Counted from the first letter of the stretch, positions 1 through 7,051 are shown. The stretch is 7,882 nucleotides of DNA from Betaproteobacteria bacterium (GCA_028292065.1 JAQGNC010000466.1:1-7882), one strand, 5' to 3'. A program made the numbers and translations. The notes: generated from the letters alone by a model not told the origin.

Positions 1-2
1 GC

Positions 3-977
3 GACCGCCAGGTGTCGCGTTACCAGCCGGTGCAGCACCACTTTCCCATGGTGTACGGGATCGGCCGCGCCGGATTGCCGCCATCGGCGCCGCCGCAACG
101 CCGCGCCCAGGCGCTGCAGCTGAAGGCATACCTGATGTTCTTCGATCAGCTGCTCGCCAATCATTACGCTCAGCTGGCGAACATGGAGAAGCTGTTCTCG
201 TTCGGCGACGAGACGAGCGACTCCTATTTCTCCCAGCCCGTGCCCGACGACGGCACGCTCGCGCTCGACGAGGTGCGCGTAAAGAGCGCTGACGAGCATG
301 CGACGGCGTTGCAGCGTATCACCGAGCAGCCGCTCGACGTCGACGCCTCGGCCGCGCCGGACGAAGCTTCGCGCCTGCGCCGGCGCAACCGCTTTCTCGA
401 CCATCTGCTCGCGCGCTTCGGCGAGCAGTTTCGCGATTACTCGCTGCTGCAGGGCGGGTTGCACGCGCAGCCCGCGGCGAGGGACGCGCAGCTCGCACGC
501 GACAAACGCGCTTTCCTGCGCGATTACCCGGCCATCGGGCTCAACCGCGGCACCGCGTTCGACTGCCTGGAACGCACCGATGGCCCCGTGGACAATATCT
601 CGGGCCTCGAGCTCACACTGCGCCGCAAGCTCGGCATCGCGGCTCCCGAGGAGCGCTTCTATCTCGTCGAGCACGTGCTGCTGCGGCCGGTGCCGGGAGA
701 CGCGAACCAGCACGGGCCGTTGCTGCGCGCGGCGCGGCTGCGCGACCCGTACTCGCTGCAGATCACTTTCGTGTTCCCGCGGACTCCCGTGCGCTACGCG
801 GACCCCGATTTCAAGGCGTTCGTGGAGCGCACCGTCAACGAGGAAACGCCGGCGCATATCGCGGTGACCGTCGCGTGGAAGGACGACGCGGGCATGCAGG
901 CTTTCCGCGACGCGTACAGGCGCTGGACCGGCGAGCTGCGCGCCGGGCGCCTGCGCGAGCTGGGAATCGAGCCATGA
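3..977 (+). CDS. eCIS-associated conserved protein, C-terminal part (5' end outside window)
   Basis: The reading frame is open at the left edge from base 3 and ends with TGA at 975-977, so 324 residues of a longer protein are visible. A GTG at 12 could be a start, but in-frame codons before it (D-R-Q) flow into the same conserved sequence and no ribosome site is visible, so I treat the gene as partial. Recognisable blocks are YQPVQHHFPMVYGIG near codons 7-21, QLKAYLMFFDQLLANHY near 39-55, FYLVEHVLLRP at about 219-229 and DPYSLQITFVFP near 248-259, then an ERTVNEETPAHI block. From memory, proteins with these blocks recur in eCIS and related tail-like clusters close to baseplate and tape-measure genes, but I know no defined function. 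No signal peptide or membrane segment is seen in the visible part. Its stop overlaps the next gene's ATG (ATGA), implying translational coupling. A baseplate-proximal or assembly role is inference. Confidence 0.75.
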   Translation, partial: DRQVSRYQPVQHHFPMVYGIGRAGLPPSAPPQRRAQALQLKAYLMFFDQLLANHYAQLANMEKLFSFGDETSDSYFSQPVPDDGTLALDEVRVKSADEHATALQRITEQPLDVDASAAPDEASRLRRRNRFLDHLLARFGEQFRDYSLLQGGLHAQPAARDAQLARDKRAFLRDYPAIGLNRGTAFDCLERTDGPVDNISGLELTLRRKLGIAAPEERFYLVEHVLLRPVPGDANQHGPLLRAARLRDPYSLQITFVFPRTPVRYADPDFKAFVERTVNEETPAHIAVTVAWKDDAGMQAFRDAYRRWTGELRAGRLRELGIEP

Positions 978-2542
978 GCGAAGCCGGACAGGACGTCGCG
1001 CTGCGCAGCGCGCGCAACCGGATGATCGACCTGCTGACCGCCGAAGACGTGCCGGTCATCGGCGACACCTATCCGCTCACCGATCTGAACGTCGTGGCCG
1101 ACCAGCTGACCGTCGCATTCGGCGGCATCGCGAAAATACCCGTCGAGAACGCGCAGTCGGGCGTGGTCTACCGGCTTTGCGATCCGCAGGGCAGGCCTCT
1201 GGCCGGCAGCGTCGAAGCCGAAGGCCGGGACGACACGCTCACGATCGCGAGCCCGAAGGTGACCGAAGACGTGAGCTACCGCATCAGTGCGCGGAAAAAG
1301 AACCTGATTCCGGCGCTCCCGCCGCAGGATGCGACCCTGCTCGACGAGAGCGCGCCGGTGAAAGTCGGCATCGACACCAGCCTCGCGATCGAGATCCTCG
1401 ACGCGCCGTTGCTGCAGCCCGACCAGCCGAACCCGCAAGCGTCGGATCCCCGACTCGTGCCTTACGGCGCGAGCGTCACCGTCCAGGTCGCGAACAGCCA
1501 GGAAGGCGTCGACTACACGCTCATCATCGATGGACGCGACCTGAAAGGGCCGACCGCCAGGGGCTACCTGCACGAGCTGACGCTCGATACGGGCGCGATG
1601 ACCGAGGACGCGACGATCGAAGTGCGCGCGACCAAGAACCTGGTCGCGTCCGCCGACAAGGAGCCGAAGAGCAAAGCGCTCGACGCGAAGCTGTACCTGA
1701 AGGTGAGGGCCAATCCTGCGCTGCCGGTCTCAGTCGATCCCCTGATCGTCGACTATCGCGCGAGGGCCCAGCTCACACTCGCAGGCACCCAGCGCAGCGT
1801 CACGTACACCGCGTACGCGCGAGGAATCGCCGATGCCGATTTCGTGCGCGGGCCCGCGGACGCGAGCGTGCTTCGCGCGGCGGATATCGCCGGCCTGCAG
1901 GTGCGCAAGCCCGATCACGGCGAGCTGTGGCAGACAGCCGACGGCTACGCCGCACTCGGCGCCGGCGTGCAGGGCACGGGCGGCGCTCTCGTGCTCAATC
2001 TCGACGGCTTGCGCGAAGACACCGTGGTGCTCGTGCAGGCCTCGAAAGGGCACCGCATCGACGCGTCGCGACCGGATTCGCCGACGCTCGGCTCGTCGGT
2101 GTGCGTGAACGACGCCGCGGTCGTGCTGGTGCGGCCCGATCCGGCGCGCGGGCTGAAGGTGGTGCTGATCCCTCCCGGTGCGACGGGCGGCGCCGCGCTG
2201 CAGGTGTCCGACGGCCAGCCCGGCGTGTTCTATTACTTCACGCCCGCGGGTGGGGCCGAGTTTGCCGTGCCCGCTTATTTTCACAAACGGGATACGCACG
2301 ACCCGACCCGGAACAAGGGCGTGGACCAGCTCGCGCTGGGAATCGACTTCGTGATCGTCGCCGAAGTCGCGCAAGGCGCCGGCGATCCCGCGTTCGCGGC
2401 GCCCGCTGCGCCGCTCATCGACGTCGGCTCGATCGCGGTGGGTGCCCACCTTTCCGCGCGCGCGGTAAAAGCGCAGACCGGGCTCGAAGCGAAGATGACT
2501 AACGACGCGGTCGTCGAAGCCCGGCCGGTGCCGGGCACCTGA
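974..2542 (+). CDS. Beta-rich protein with four Ig-like repeats in eCIS operon
   Basis: This is a 522-aa protein starting at the ATG that overlaps the previous stop. Upstream in-frame starts exist but would lie inside the previous gene. I do not recognise a named family. The sequence alternates short hydrophobic strands with turns and shows a degenerate unit repeated four times. Each unit opens with Q-x-[GS]-V-x-Y (NAQSGVVY at 59-66, NSQEGVDY at 174-181, GTQRSVTY at 271-278, DGQPGVFY at 413-420). Each closes some 36-76 residues later with a strand such as TEDVSYRISARK (97-108), TEDATIEVRATK (210-221), REDTVVLVQASK (347-358) or DFVIVAEVAQG (458-468). This looks like tandem immunoglobulin-like beta-sandwiches. 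No signal peptide is present, so it should be cytoplasmic or particle-bound. Its place between a conserved eCIS protein and the tape-measure gene suggests a particle-surface, fibre or baseplate-decoration role; this is inference. A 19-nt gap separates it from the next gene. Confidence 0.8.
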   Translation: MSEAGQDVALRSARNRMIDLLTAEDVPVIGDTYPLTDLNVVADQLTVAFGGIAKIPVENAQSGVVYRLCDPQGRPLAGSVEAEGRDDTLTIASPKVTEDVSYRISARKKNLIPALPPQDATLLDESAPVKVGIDTSLAIEILDAPLLQPDQPNPQASDPRLVPYGASVTVQVANSQEGVDYTLIIDGRDLKGPTARGYLHELTLDTGAMTEDATIEVRATKNLVASADKEPKSKALDAKLYLKVRANPALPVSVDPLIVDYRARAQLTLAGTQRSVTYTAYARGIADADFVRGPADASVLRAADIAGLQVRKPDHGELWQTADGYAALGAGVQGTGGALVLNLDGLREDTVVLVQASKGHRIDASRPDSPTLGSSVCVNDAAVVLVRPDPARGLKVVLIPPGATGGAALQVSDGQPGVFYYFTPAGGAEFAVPAYFHKRDTHDPTRNKGVDQLALGIDFVIVAEVAQGAGDPAFAAPAAPLIDVGSIAVGAHLSARAVKAQTGLEAKMTNDAVVEARPVPGT

Positions 2543-2561
2543 GGAGCGCACAGTCGCAGCC

Positions 2562-4148
2562 ATGGCCGCCCAACTGCACAAGATCATGCGCGAAGTCATC
2601 GAGGTTCGCGGCTGCCCCGAAGGGCGCACCGCCGCAATCGCCTCCGAGCTGCGCCGTGCATGCGACGAGCGCCTGCTGCCGCTGATCGATTCGGTCTGCT
2701 CCGACGCGAGCGGGCCCGGCCGGCTCCACCGTATCGACAGGCTCGAAATCGACCTGGGCCGCGTTCCGCTCGAGGCCCTCGGGCCCGCGCTGGGCGAGAG
2801 ATTCGAGGCCGCCTTCAGGCGCGAGCTCTCCCTCGCGCTCGAGCACGCGCCGACGATCGATTCCGATCTCGAGCTCTTCGCGTGCTTCATCCGCACCGGA
2901 ACCGTACCGTGGTGGGCCGATGCTTCCGATCCGTCGTTGCTCGGGGCGAGCCTCGATGCGTTGCTCGCGCGAGCGCCCGGCGCGGTGCGCGGGCAGATGC
3001 TCGGTGTGGCGGACGCTGAGCGCATGCGGCGGCGCGTGGCGCGGGCTTTTTCGGACCGCGCGCTCGATGCGCTCGCGTGCGCACTGGCGAACGGCGCGGC
3101 GGCAAGCGCAGCATGGGCCGCGCTGCTCGAATCCGTCGCGGTCGCGCGCGGCCACCCCGCGAGCGCCGGCCGCCACGTGTGGTGGGAGGAAGTGCTGCGC
3201 GCGGCGTGCGCGGGGGCGTGGTCGACCGACGCGGCGGGTATGCGGCCCGTGCTGGCGCGCTTTGCACGCGCGCTGAACGAGGATTACGCCGCCGTGGTCG
3301 CCGCCATCGCGCGCGCCGCCGAAGCGGACGAGACGATGCCGATTGCGTTGCGCCGGATCGCGGAAGACCTCGGCAGTGAGCTACACCCGGCCACACAGCC
3401 GCGCGACGCGCAGCCTTCCGCAGACGTGCGCGGCGCGCTTGCCGACGTGCTCGAGCAGGAGCGGCTCGACGCCCCGACGGTCGCGCGCCACACGGCAGTG
3501 CTCGAGCGATCGCCGCCCGCGCTCGCGATCGCCGGTACTGCGCTCACCGCAGACGCGCTCGCGGCGCCCGGCTCGAAGCTGCTGGCCGCCGCTGCCGCAC
3601 CGCGCACACCGCCGCACGACGCGGTCTCTGACCTGCACTTCGCCGCCGCCGACGAGATCTACATCGGCAATGCGGGGCTCGTCGTGCTGTGGCCGTTTCT
3701 CGAACGGTTCTTCGAGCGCCTAGCGCTGGTGCAGGACAAAGGCTTCAGGCACGACGCCGCGCGCAGCCGCGCTGCCGGTCTGCTGCAGTACGTCGCGGCC
3801 GCCGACCAGGCGCCGCCCGAATACCTGCTGCCGCTCAACAAGGTGCTGTGCGGGCTCGCGCCCGAGGAGGTGTTCGACTTCGGGCCGGACATCACACGGG
3901 CCGAGATCGAGGAGTGCGACGATCTGGTGAAGGCCGCGATCGGGCAGGCGACTATCCTGCGCGACATGTCGGTGGAAGGTTTTCGCGCGAGCTTTCTGCT
4001 GCGCCGGGGCAAGCTCGCCACGCGCGACGGCAATTGGTGGCTCTACGTGGAGCGCGAGACCCACGACATCGTGCTCGACCGCTTCCCGTGGAGCATCCAG
4101 TTCGTGCACCTGCCGTGGATGGAGACGATGATGCAGGTGGAGTGGTAA
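2562..4148 (+). CDS. Contractile injection system tape-measure protein (CIS_TMP, Afp14-type)
   Basis: The 528-aa product has the bipartite pattern of the CIS_TMP family. The conserved N-terminus (about 1-95) has a CPEGRTAAIASELRRACDER helix and the hallmark RIDRLEIDLGRV at 57-68. The middle (about 100-365) is low in conservation and rich in Ala and Arg. The conserved C-terminus (367-528) opens with YIGNAGLVVLWPFLERFF, continues through LQYVAA, LNKVLCGL and SVEGFRASFLLR, and ends with FPWSIQFVHLPWM near the stop. In the family this protein is assigned to setting tube length inside the sheathed particle, with the variable middle carrying the length. At the roughly 1.5 angstroms per residue used for phage tape measures, 528 residues would give a tube near 80 nm; that is only an estimate. 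GAGGAG at 2541-2546 lies rather far (15 nt) upstream of the chosen ATG, but no better start is available and family similarity begins immediately. The stop is 2 nt before the AAA+ gene. Confidence 0.92.
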   Translation: MAAQLHKIMREVIEVRGCPEGRTAAIASELRRACDERLLPLIDSVCSDASGPGRLHRIDRLEIDLGRVPLEALGPALGERFEAAFRRELSLALEHAPTIDSDLELFACFIRTGTVPWWADASDPSLLGASLDALLARAPGAVRGQMLGVADAERMRRRVARAFSDRALDALACALANGAAASAAWAALLESVAVARGHPASAGRHVWWEEVLRAACAGAWSTDAAGMRPVLARFARALNEDYAAVVAAIARAAEADETMPIALRRIAEDLGSELHPATQPRDAQPSADVRGALADVLEQERLDAPTVARHTAVLERSPPALAIAGTALTADALAAPGSKLLAAAAAPRTPPHDAVSDLHFAAADEIYIGNAGLVVLWPFLERFFERLALVQDKGFRHDAARSRAAGLLQYVAAADQAPPEYLLPLNKVLCGLAPEEVFDFGPDITRAEIEECDDLVKAAIGQATILRDMSVEGFRASFLLRRGKLATRDGNWWLYVERETHDIVLDRFPWSIQFVHLPWMETMMQVEW

Positions 4149-4150
4149 TC

Positions 4151-5524
4151 ATGGACCAGCCCGCAGCGACATCGACGATGTCATCGGCCGCCGCCGCCAA
4201 CGCCCGCGACCTCGAGCAAGAGCTCGCGTGGTTCGCGCAGGCGCTCGATGCGCGCTTCAAGCTCTACTTCGGCCAGGACGCCCAGGTGGCGAGCGTGTAC
4301 GACGTCGCGCCGCCCGTGTACCCGGACTCCGATTCAGCGTACGCGGCTTTCCTGCGGCAGCATGCATTTGCGTTCGCCGAGCGCCTTGCGCTCGTCCTCG
4401 CGCTCGTGCCGCACGTCAGACCGCAGCTGCTCGACATCTTTCACACCAAAAACGCCACCTTCGACCGCAGGTTCACCGAGTTCGGCGGGACGCGCGACGC
4501 GAACGGCGACTTCATGCCGACCGCGGAGACCCTCGCGTTCATCGTCGCGGGCGGCGACCTCGCGGGAAGACTGGCGGTGCAGGCGATGTTCGATCGCGAC
4601 CACGCGTTCGCGCAGCACGACATCCTGCGCGTCGTGCCGCAAAGCCGTGACGAGCCGCTCCTGAAAGCGGCGCTGCGCCTCTCCGACGAATGCGTCGGTC
4701 TCATCACGACGGGGGAGGCGAGGCGCCCCGATTTCAGCGCGGACTTTCCTGCGAGGCACATCGACACCCGGCTCGAGTGGGACGACCTCGTGCTGCATCC
4801 GGGAACCCTTTCGCAGGTGCGCGAGATCGAGATCTGGCTGCGCCACGGCGACACCCTGATGAACGACTGGGGCATGGGAACCAAGCTGCGGCCCGGCTAT
4901 CGCGCGCTCTTCTACGGTCCTCCGGGCACCGGCAAGACGATGACCGCGTGCCTCCTCGGCAAAGCGACCGGGCGCGAGGTCTACAAGATCGACCTCTCCC
5001 TGGTCGTCTCCAAATACATCGGCGAGACCGAGAAAAACCTCGCGCGTATCTTCGACCAGGCGCAGCACAAGGGCTGGATCCTCTTCTTCGACGAAGCCGA
5101 CGCGCTCTTCGGCAAGCGCACCGAGACTCACGACGCCCACGACCGCTACGCGAACCAGGAAGTGTCGTTCCTGCTCCAGCGCATCGAAGTCTTCGACGGC
5201 ATCGCGATCCTCGCGTCGAACCAGAAGGAAAACATCGACCAGGCTTTTGCGCGACGCTTCGAATCGATCGTCTACTTCCCGGTGCCGCGGGTCGAAGAGC
5301 GCCTGCGCCTGTGGCGTCAGGGCTTCTCGCCGCAAGCCCGACTGGAAGAGACGATCGACCTGAGCGGGATCGCCGCGCAATACGAGCTGTGCGGCGGCTC
5401 GATCATGAACGTGGTGCGCTACGCGTCGCTGCAGGCGCTCGAGAGCGGCGGCAGCCTGGTCACTCTGGAGACGCTGCAGCGGGGCATCAGGCGCGAGCAC
5501 GTGAAACAGGGGAAGAGCGCGTGA
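4151..5524 (+). CDS. eCIS AAA+ ATPase (Afp15/Pvc15-type)
   Basis: This 457-aa ATPase matches the eCIS-associated AAA+ family over its whole length. The N-terminal domain (about 20-240) carries the family blocks WFAQALDARFKLYFGQ, FAERLALVLALVPHVRPQLL, FHTKNATFDRRFTEFGG and a TGEARRPDFSADFPA segment. The ATPase domain has Walker A GPPGTGKT at 256-263 (K262), SKYIGETEKNLARIFDQA, Walker B ILFFDEAD at 310-317 (D314, E315) and sensor 1 Asn357 in ILASNQ. The arginine-finger region is ARRFESIVYFP at 367-377, and the sensor 2 region CGGSIMNVVRYA is at 414-425. All catalytic elements are intact. In Afp/PVC particles the Afp15-type ATPase is needed for assembly or cargo loading and is not itself a main structural part. 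I chose the ATG 2 nt after the tape-measure stop; longer in-frame extensions would run inside that gene. Its TGA overlaps the GTG of the first cargo candidate, which ties cargo translation to the ATPase. Confidence 0.95.
   Translation: MDQPAATSTMSSAAAANARDLEQELAWFAQALDARFKLYFGQDAQVASVYDVAPPVYPDSDSAYAAFLRQHAFAFAERLALVLALVPHVRPQLLDIFHTKNATFDRRFTEFGGTRDANGDFMPTAETLAFIVAGGDLAGRLAVQAMFDRDHAFAQHDILRVVPQSRDEPLLKAALRLSDECVGLITTGEARRPDFSADFPARHIDTRLEWDDLVLHPGTLSQVREIEIWLRHGDTLMNDWGMGTKLRPGYRALFYGPPGTGKTMTACLLGKATGREVYKIDLSLVVSKYIGETEKNLARIFDQAQHKGWILFFDEADALFGKRTETHDAHDRYANQEVSFLLQRIEVFDGIAILASNQKENIDQAFARRFESIVYFPVPRVEERLRLWRQGFSPQARLEETIDLSGIAAQYELCGGSIMNVVRYASLQALESGGSLVTLETLQRGIRREHVKQGKSA
5508..5517 (+). 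promoter_or_regulatory. Ribosome binding site for the GTG start at 5521
   Basis: The purine run AGGGGAAGAG sits inside the 3' end of the AAA+ gene, 3 nt from the GTG at 5521 with its GGGGA core about 7 nt away. It supports the GTG in the GTGA overlap as the real start over later in-frame codons. Confidence 0.6.
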
Positions 5525-6354
5525 AACGGCATGCCCCCCGCAGCAAGGCGGATCGACAGAGCGGGCGCGCCACCACTCATGACTCGCCCGTTGGTGAGAA
5601 TGGTGCGGTGATTGCCCCGCCGGCGTACGGTCTGGATTTCCTCGACAACCGCGCCGGCACCGGGCTCGTAGCCGGCGTCGAGCGTGGCTCGGGCGTCGGG
5701 ACAACGCAGCTTGCCGGACGCGCGCTGCGGCTACCTGCCGTGCGGCAAGCGGACGCGGCACTGGACACCGGGAACGTCGTCCAGCGGGTCAAGTGGGGGA
5801 ATCTCGCGCTCGGTGCGCTCGGCACCGTGGCCACAGCCGGTCTCACCTGGCTGAGCCCGCGATTCAGGGCTTTCATGAGCGATGCCTGGCACGACGAGGT
5901 GGTCCTGGCCGAAGAACAGCGCAACACGGCGCAAAGCGGGCAAACGATCCGCTATACCCCGCTCGCCGCAGGATGCATGGCCGTCACGGCGCTTTTTCAG
6001 GGCGGCGGCGGCGCCGGCGTGCACCTGGCCATGCAGCCGCACAATGCGCAGCAATGGGCCGATTTCATGGCGCTGCTCCAGGGCAACACGGTCACCGGCG
6101 TTTTTGTCGACTCGGACATGCTGGGCGTCGGGGAGGGGTGGCGCTTCAAATTCGACATCATCATGCTCGGGCCGGAAAGCGACGTCGCGCCCATGTCGAC
6201 CGCTGCGCTGATAGATGCGGGAATGACGCCCCAGGAGATGAACGACGCCGGATGGGTGATAGACATGGCGTCCGTCAGGGAGTGGTTCACAGCCGCGCTG
6301 GGCGTGCTGCCGCAGTTCACCCAGAACACCTCGCCCGCGCATGCCATACCTTGA
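5521..6354 (+). CDS. Candidate eCIS cargo with CheD/CNF-like cysteine deamidase signature
   Basis: This is a 277-aa protein with a GTG start overlapping the ATPase stop (GTGA) and a good ribosome site. I do not recognise it as a named family. The first 90 residues are polar and low in complexity, then carry PPAYGLDFLD at 33-42 and GNVVQR near 84-89, features shared with the cargo candidate at 7048. A moderately hydrophobic run (NLALGALGTVATAGLTWL, about 93-110) could be a helix or a single membrane segment. The globular C-terminal part (about 112-277) holds TPLAAGC at 146-152 and VHLAMQPH at 167-174. The spacing T146-x5-C152-x15-H168 matches the catalytic Thr/Cys/His layout of CheD (T-x5-C, His 17 after Cys) and resembles the LSGC motif of CNF1 and BLF1. 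CNF-like deamidases are known eCIS payloads (Pnf of Photorhabdus). A glutamine-deamidase effector is therefore my leading, unproven reading; a plain hypothetical protein is the alternative. No immunity gene of its own is obvious. Confidence 0.8.
   Translation: MKRHAPRSKADRQSGRATTHDSPVGENGAVIAPPAYGLDFLDNRAGTGLVAGVERGSGVGTTQLAGRALRLPAVRQADAALDTGNVVQRVKWGNLALGALGTVATAGLTWLSPRFRAFMSDAWHDEVVLAEEQRNTAQSGQTIRYTPLAAGCMAVTALFQGGGGAGVHLAMQPHNAQQWADFMALLQGNTVTGVFVDSDMLGVGEGWRFKFDIIMLGPESDVAPMSTAALIDAGMTPQEMNDAGWVIDMASVREWFTAALGVLPQFTQNTSPAHAIP
5617..5646 (+). other. Shared N-terminal cargo motif, copy 1
   Basis: Residues 33-42 of the 5521 gene read PPAYGLDFLD. Aligned without gaps to PPPSGIGFID in the 7048 gene, P, P, G, F and D are identical and the hydrophobic positions are conserved (L/I). 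In both proteins it lies in a disordered-looking N-terminus before a [V]QR-type motif, while the rest of the two proteins is unrelated by eye. A cargo-loading or recruitment tag is inference. Confidence 0.45.
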
Positions 6355-6412
6355 GGCGAGGGCGATGTTCCCCCATGCACGTACCGACGCGAAGGAGGGC
6401 AGGAGTGCATAG

Positions 6413-6571
6413 GGCTCCCCAAGCCGAGCGGCAGGGCGTCGATCGCGCGCACGACAACCACCCTGCACATGGCACCACCCCGCGAAGAAGGGTCAAATGG
6501 AGCTGATCGACCGCGAGGTCCACGGTCTCTTTGGGCACCACGGGGGCTATTCGATCTGGGGGAGCAAGTAA
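6413..6571 (+). pseudogene. Remnant C-terminal tail of a WHH-type HNH nuclease toxin
   Basis: In this frame, open from just after a TAG at 6410-6412 to a TAA at 6569-6571, codons from 6467 read TWHHPAKKGQMELIDREVHG and then LFGHHGGYSIWGSK. This is the characteristic end of WHH-type HNH/Endo VII nuclease toxins: W-H-H at 6470-6478, a G-x-M-x-L-I strand, a downstream His (6521-6523) and a GH-x-GG turn followed by I-W. The upstream half of the nuclease, a start codon and a delivery domain are missing. Codons between 6413 and 6466 do not look like the family, and other frames contain no continuation I can recognise, so the toxin is truncated or frameshifted. The only in-frame ATG (6497) would give a 24-aa peptide lacking WHH. 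The TAA directly abuts the ATG of the SUKH immunity gene, the normal order of a toxin-immunity pair. The nuclease family and SUKH pairing are established; loss by recombination or decay is inference. Confidence 0.7.
6559..6564 (+). promoter_or_regulatory. Ribosome binding site of the immunity gene, inside the toxin tail
   Basis: GGGGAG lies 7 nt before the ATG at 6572 and is embedded in the last codons of the toxin remnant (W-G-S-K-stop). This supports the 6572 start and shows that the immunity gene was translated together with the toxin's C-terminus. Confidence 0.65.
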
Positions 6572-7051
6572 ATGGATTGGACCGACTATCTCTGGGACGA
6601 GGCTCACCCGGCCACGAATGCGGACATTGCCGCGGCCGAGAAAGCGCTCGGCGTGAAGTTTCCGAAAGCCGTGCGCGACGGGCTTCGGAAACACCAGGGT
6701 CAGGTTCCCGATCCGAACCTGTTCGATTTCGAGGAAGGCGGAGAGCGCACCACGAGCGTCATGGGGCCGCTTTTTCACGTGCGCGAGCCCGCCGCCGCGC
6801 ATCCCGCATACCAGCTCGTCAACGTCAGTCGCAACCGTAAGCACCTGCTGCCCGACGGCGTGGTTCCCTTCAGCGAAGATCCGTCCGGCAACATGATCGC
6901 ACTCGACTATCGCGCATCGAAATCGACGCCGGCGGTGGTCTTTCTCAACCACGAAGAGGCGGGCAGCGGGGCAGGGGTGACGACCCTTGCGAGCTCGTTC
7001 GAGGATTTTCTCGCGATGCTGCACGAGGACACGGGGGATGACTCCTCGTGA
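6572..7051 (+). CDS. SMI1/KNR4 (SUKH) family immunity protein
   Basis: The 159-aa product has the SUKH fold pattern and a usual length for the family. It has an aromatic start (MDWTDYLW) and the helix ADIAAAEKALGVKFP at 17-31, followed by KAVRDGLRKHQG with the typical Leu-Pro/Phe-Pro plus 'x-x-h-x-x-G' layout. The core strand block is VVPFSEDPSGNMIALDYR at 97-114, the family's 'F-a-x-d-x-x-G-d-x-h-x-h-D' signature. A strand PAVVFLNHEE follows at 120-129, and the closing helix SFEDFLAML is at 142-150. SUKH proteins bind and neutralise nuclease and other polymorphic toxins in the cytoplasm. Here the partner is evident, since the ATG directly follows the stop of a WHH nuclease tail. The gene is intact although its toxin is broken, as expected for a retained orphan immunity gene. 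The TGA overlaps the GTG of the next gene. Specific binding to the lost WHH toxin is inference. Confidence 0.88.
   Translation: MDWTDYLWDEAHPATNADIAAAEKALGVKFPKAVRDGLRKHQGQVPDPNLFDFEEGGERTTSVMGPLFHVREPAAAHPAYQLVNVSRNRKHLLPDGVVPFSEDPSGNMIALDYRASKSTPAVVFLNHEEAGSGAGVTTLASSFEDFLAMLHEDTGDDSS

Noticed and set aside
12..14. GTG at 12 as the true start of the first gene
   Set aside because: The frame is open to the window edge and the conserved block begins at once, so this is more likely an internal Val codon of a truncated gene.
1730..3025. 431-codon open frame on the - strand
   Set aside because: It spans two genes on the + strand, has Ser/Arg-rich composition typical of antisense GC-rich frames, and shows no family motifs.
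3689..4150. Upstream in-frame extension of the AAA+ ATPase
   Set aside because: The extension overlaps the conserved C-terminus of the tape-measure gene in another frame and is Arg/Ala-rich. Family similarity begins after the ATG at 4151.
4334..5761. 475-codon open frame on the - strand opposite the AAA+ gene
   Set aside because: It is the antisense shadow of a high-GC gene: Arg/Val/Asp-rich, with no recognisable domain, and it lies opposite an unmistakable ATPase.
6405..6506. Short open frame starting with GTG after a GGAGG-like sequence
   Set aside because: The 33-residue translation has no recognisable features and conflicts with the WHH frame. The purine run upstream may be chance in GC-rich DNA.
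6355..6571. A single frameshift joining the 5521 gene to the WHH toxin tail
   Set aside because: The WHH frame has a TAG at 6410-6412. Reaching it from the 5521 gene would need a switch after 6412, and the intervening frames do not look like protein. The 5521 gene also has its own credible end, so two separate entities fit better, although a sequencing error cannot be excluded.
6497..6571. 24-codon open frame starting with ATG in the toxin tail
   Set aside because: It would drop the W-H-H residues and has no clear ribosome site; it is better read as part of a toxin remnant.
6469..6840. 123-codon + strand open frame overlapping toxin tail and immunity gene
   Set aside because: It is Arg/Gly/Pro-rich shadow coding in another frame of the SUKH gene.
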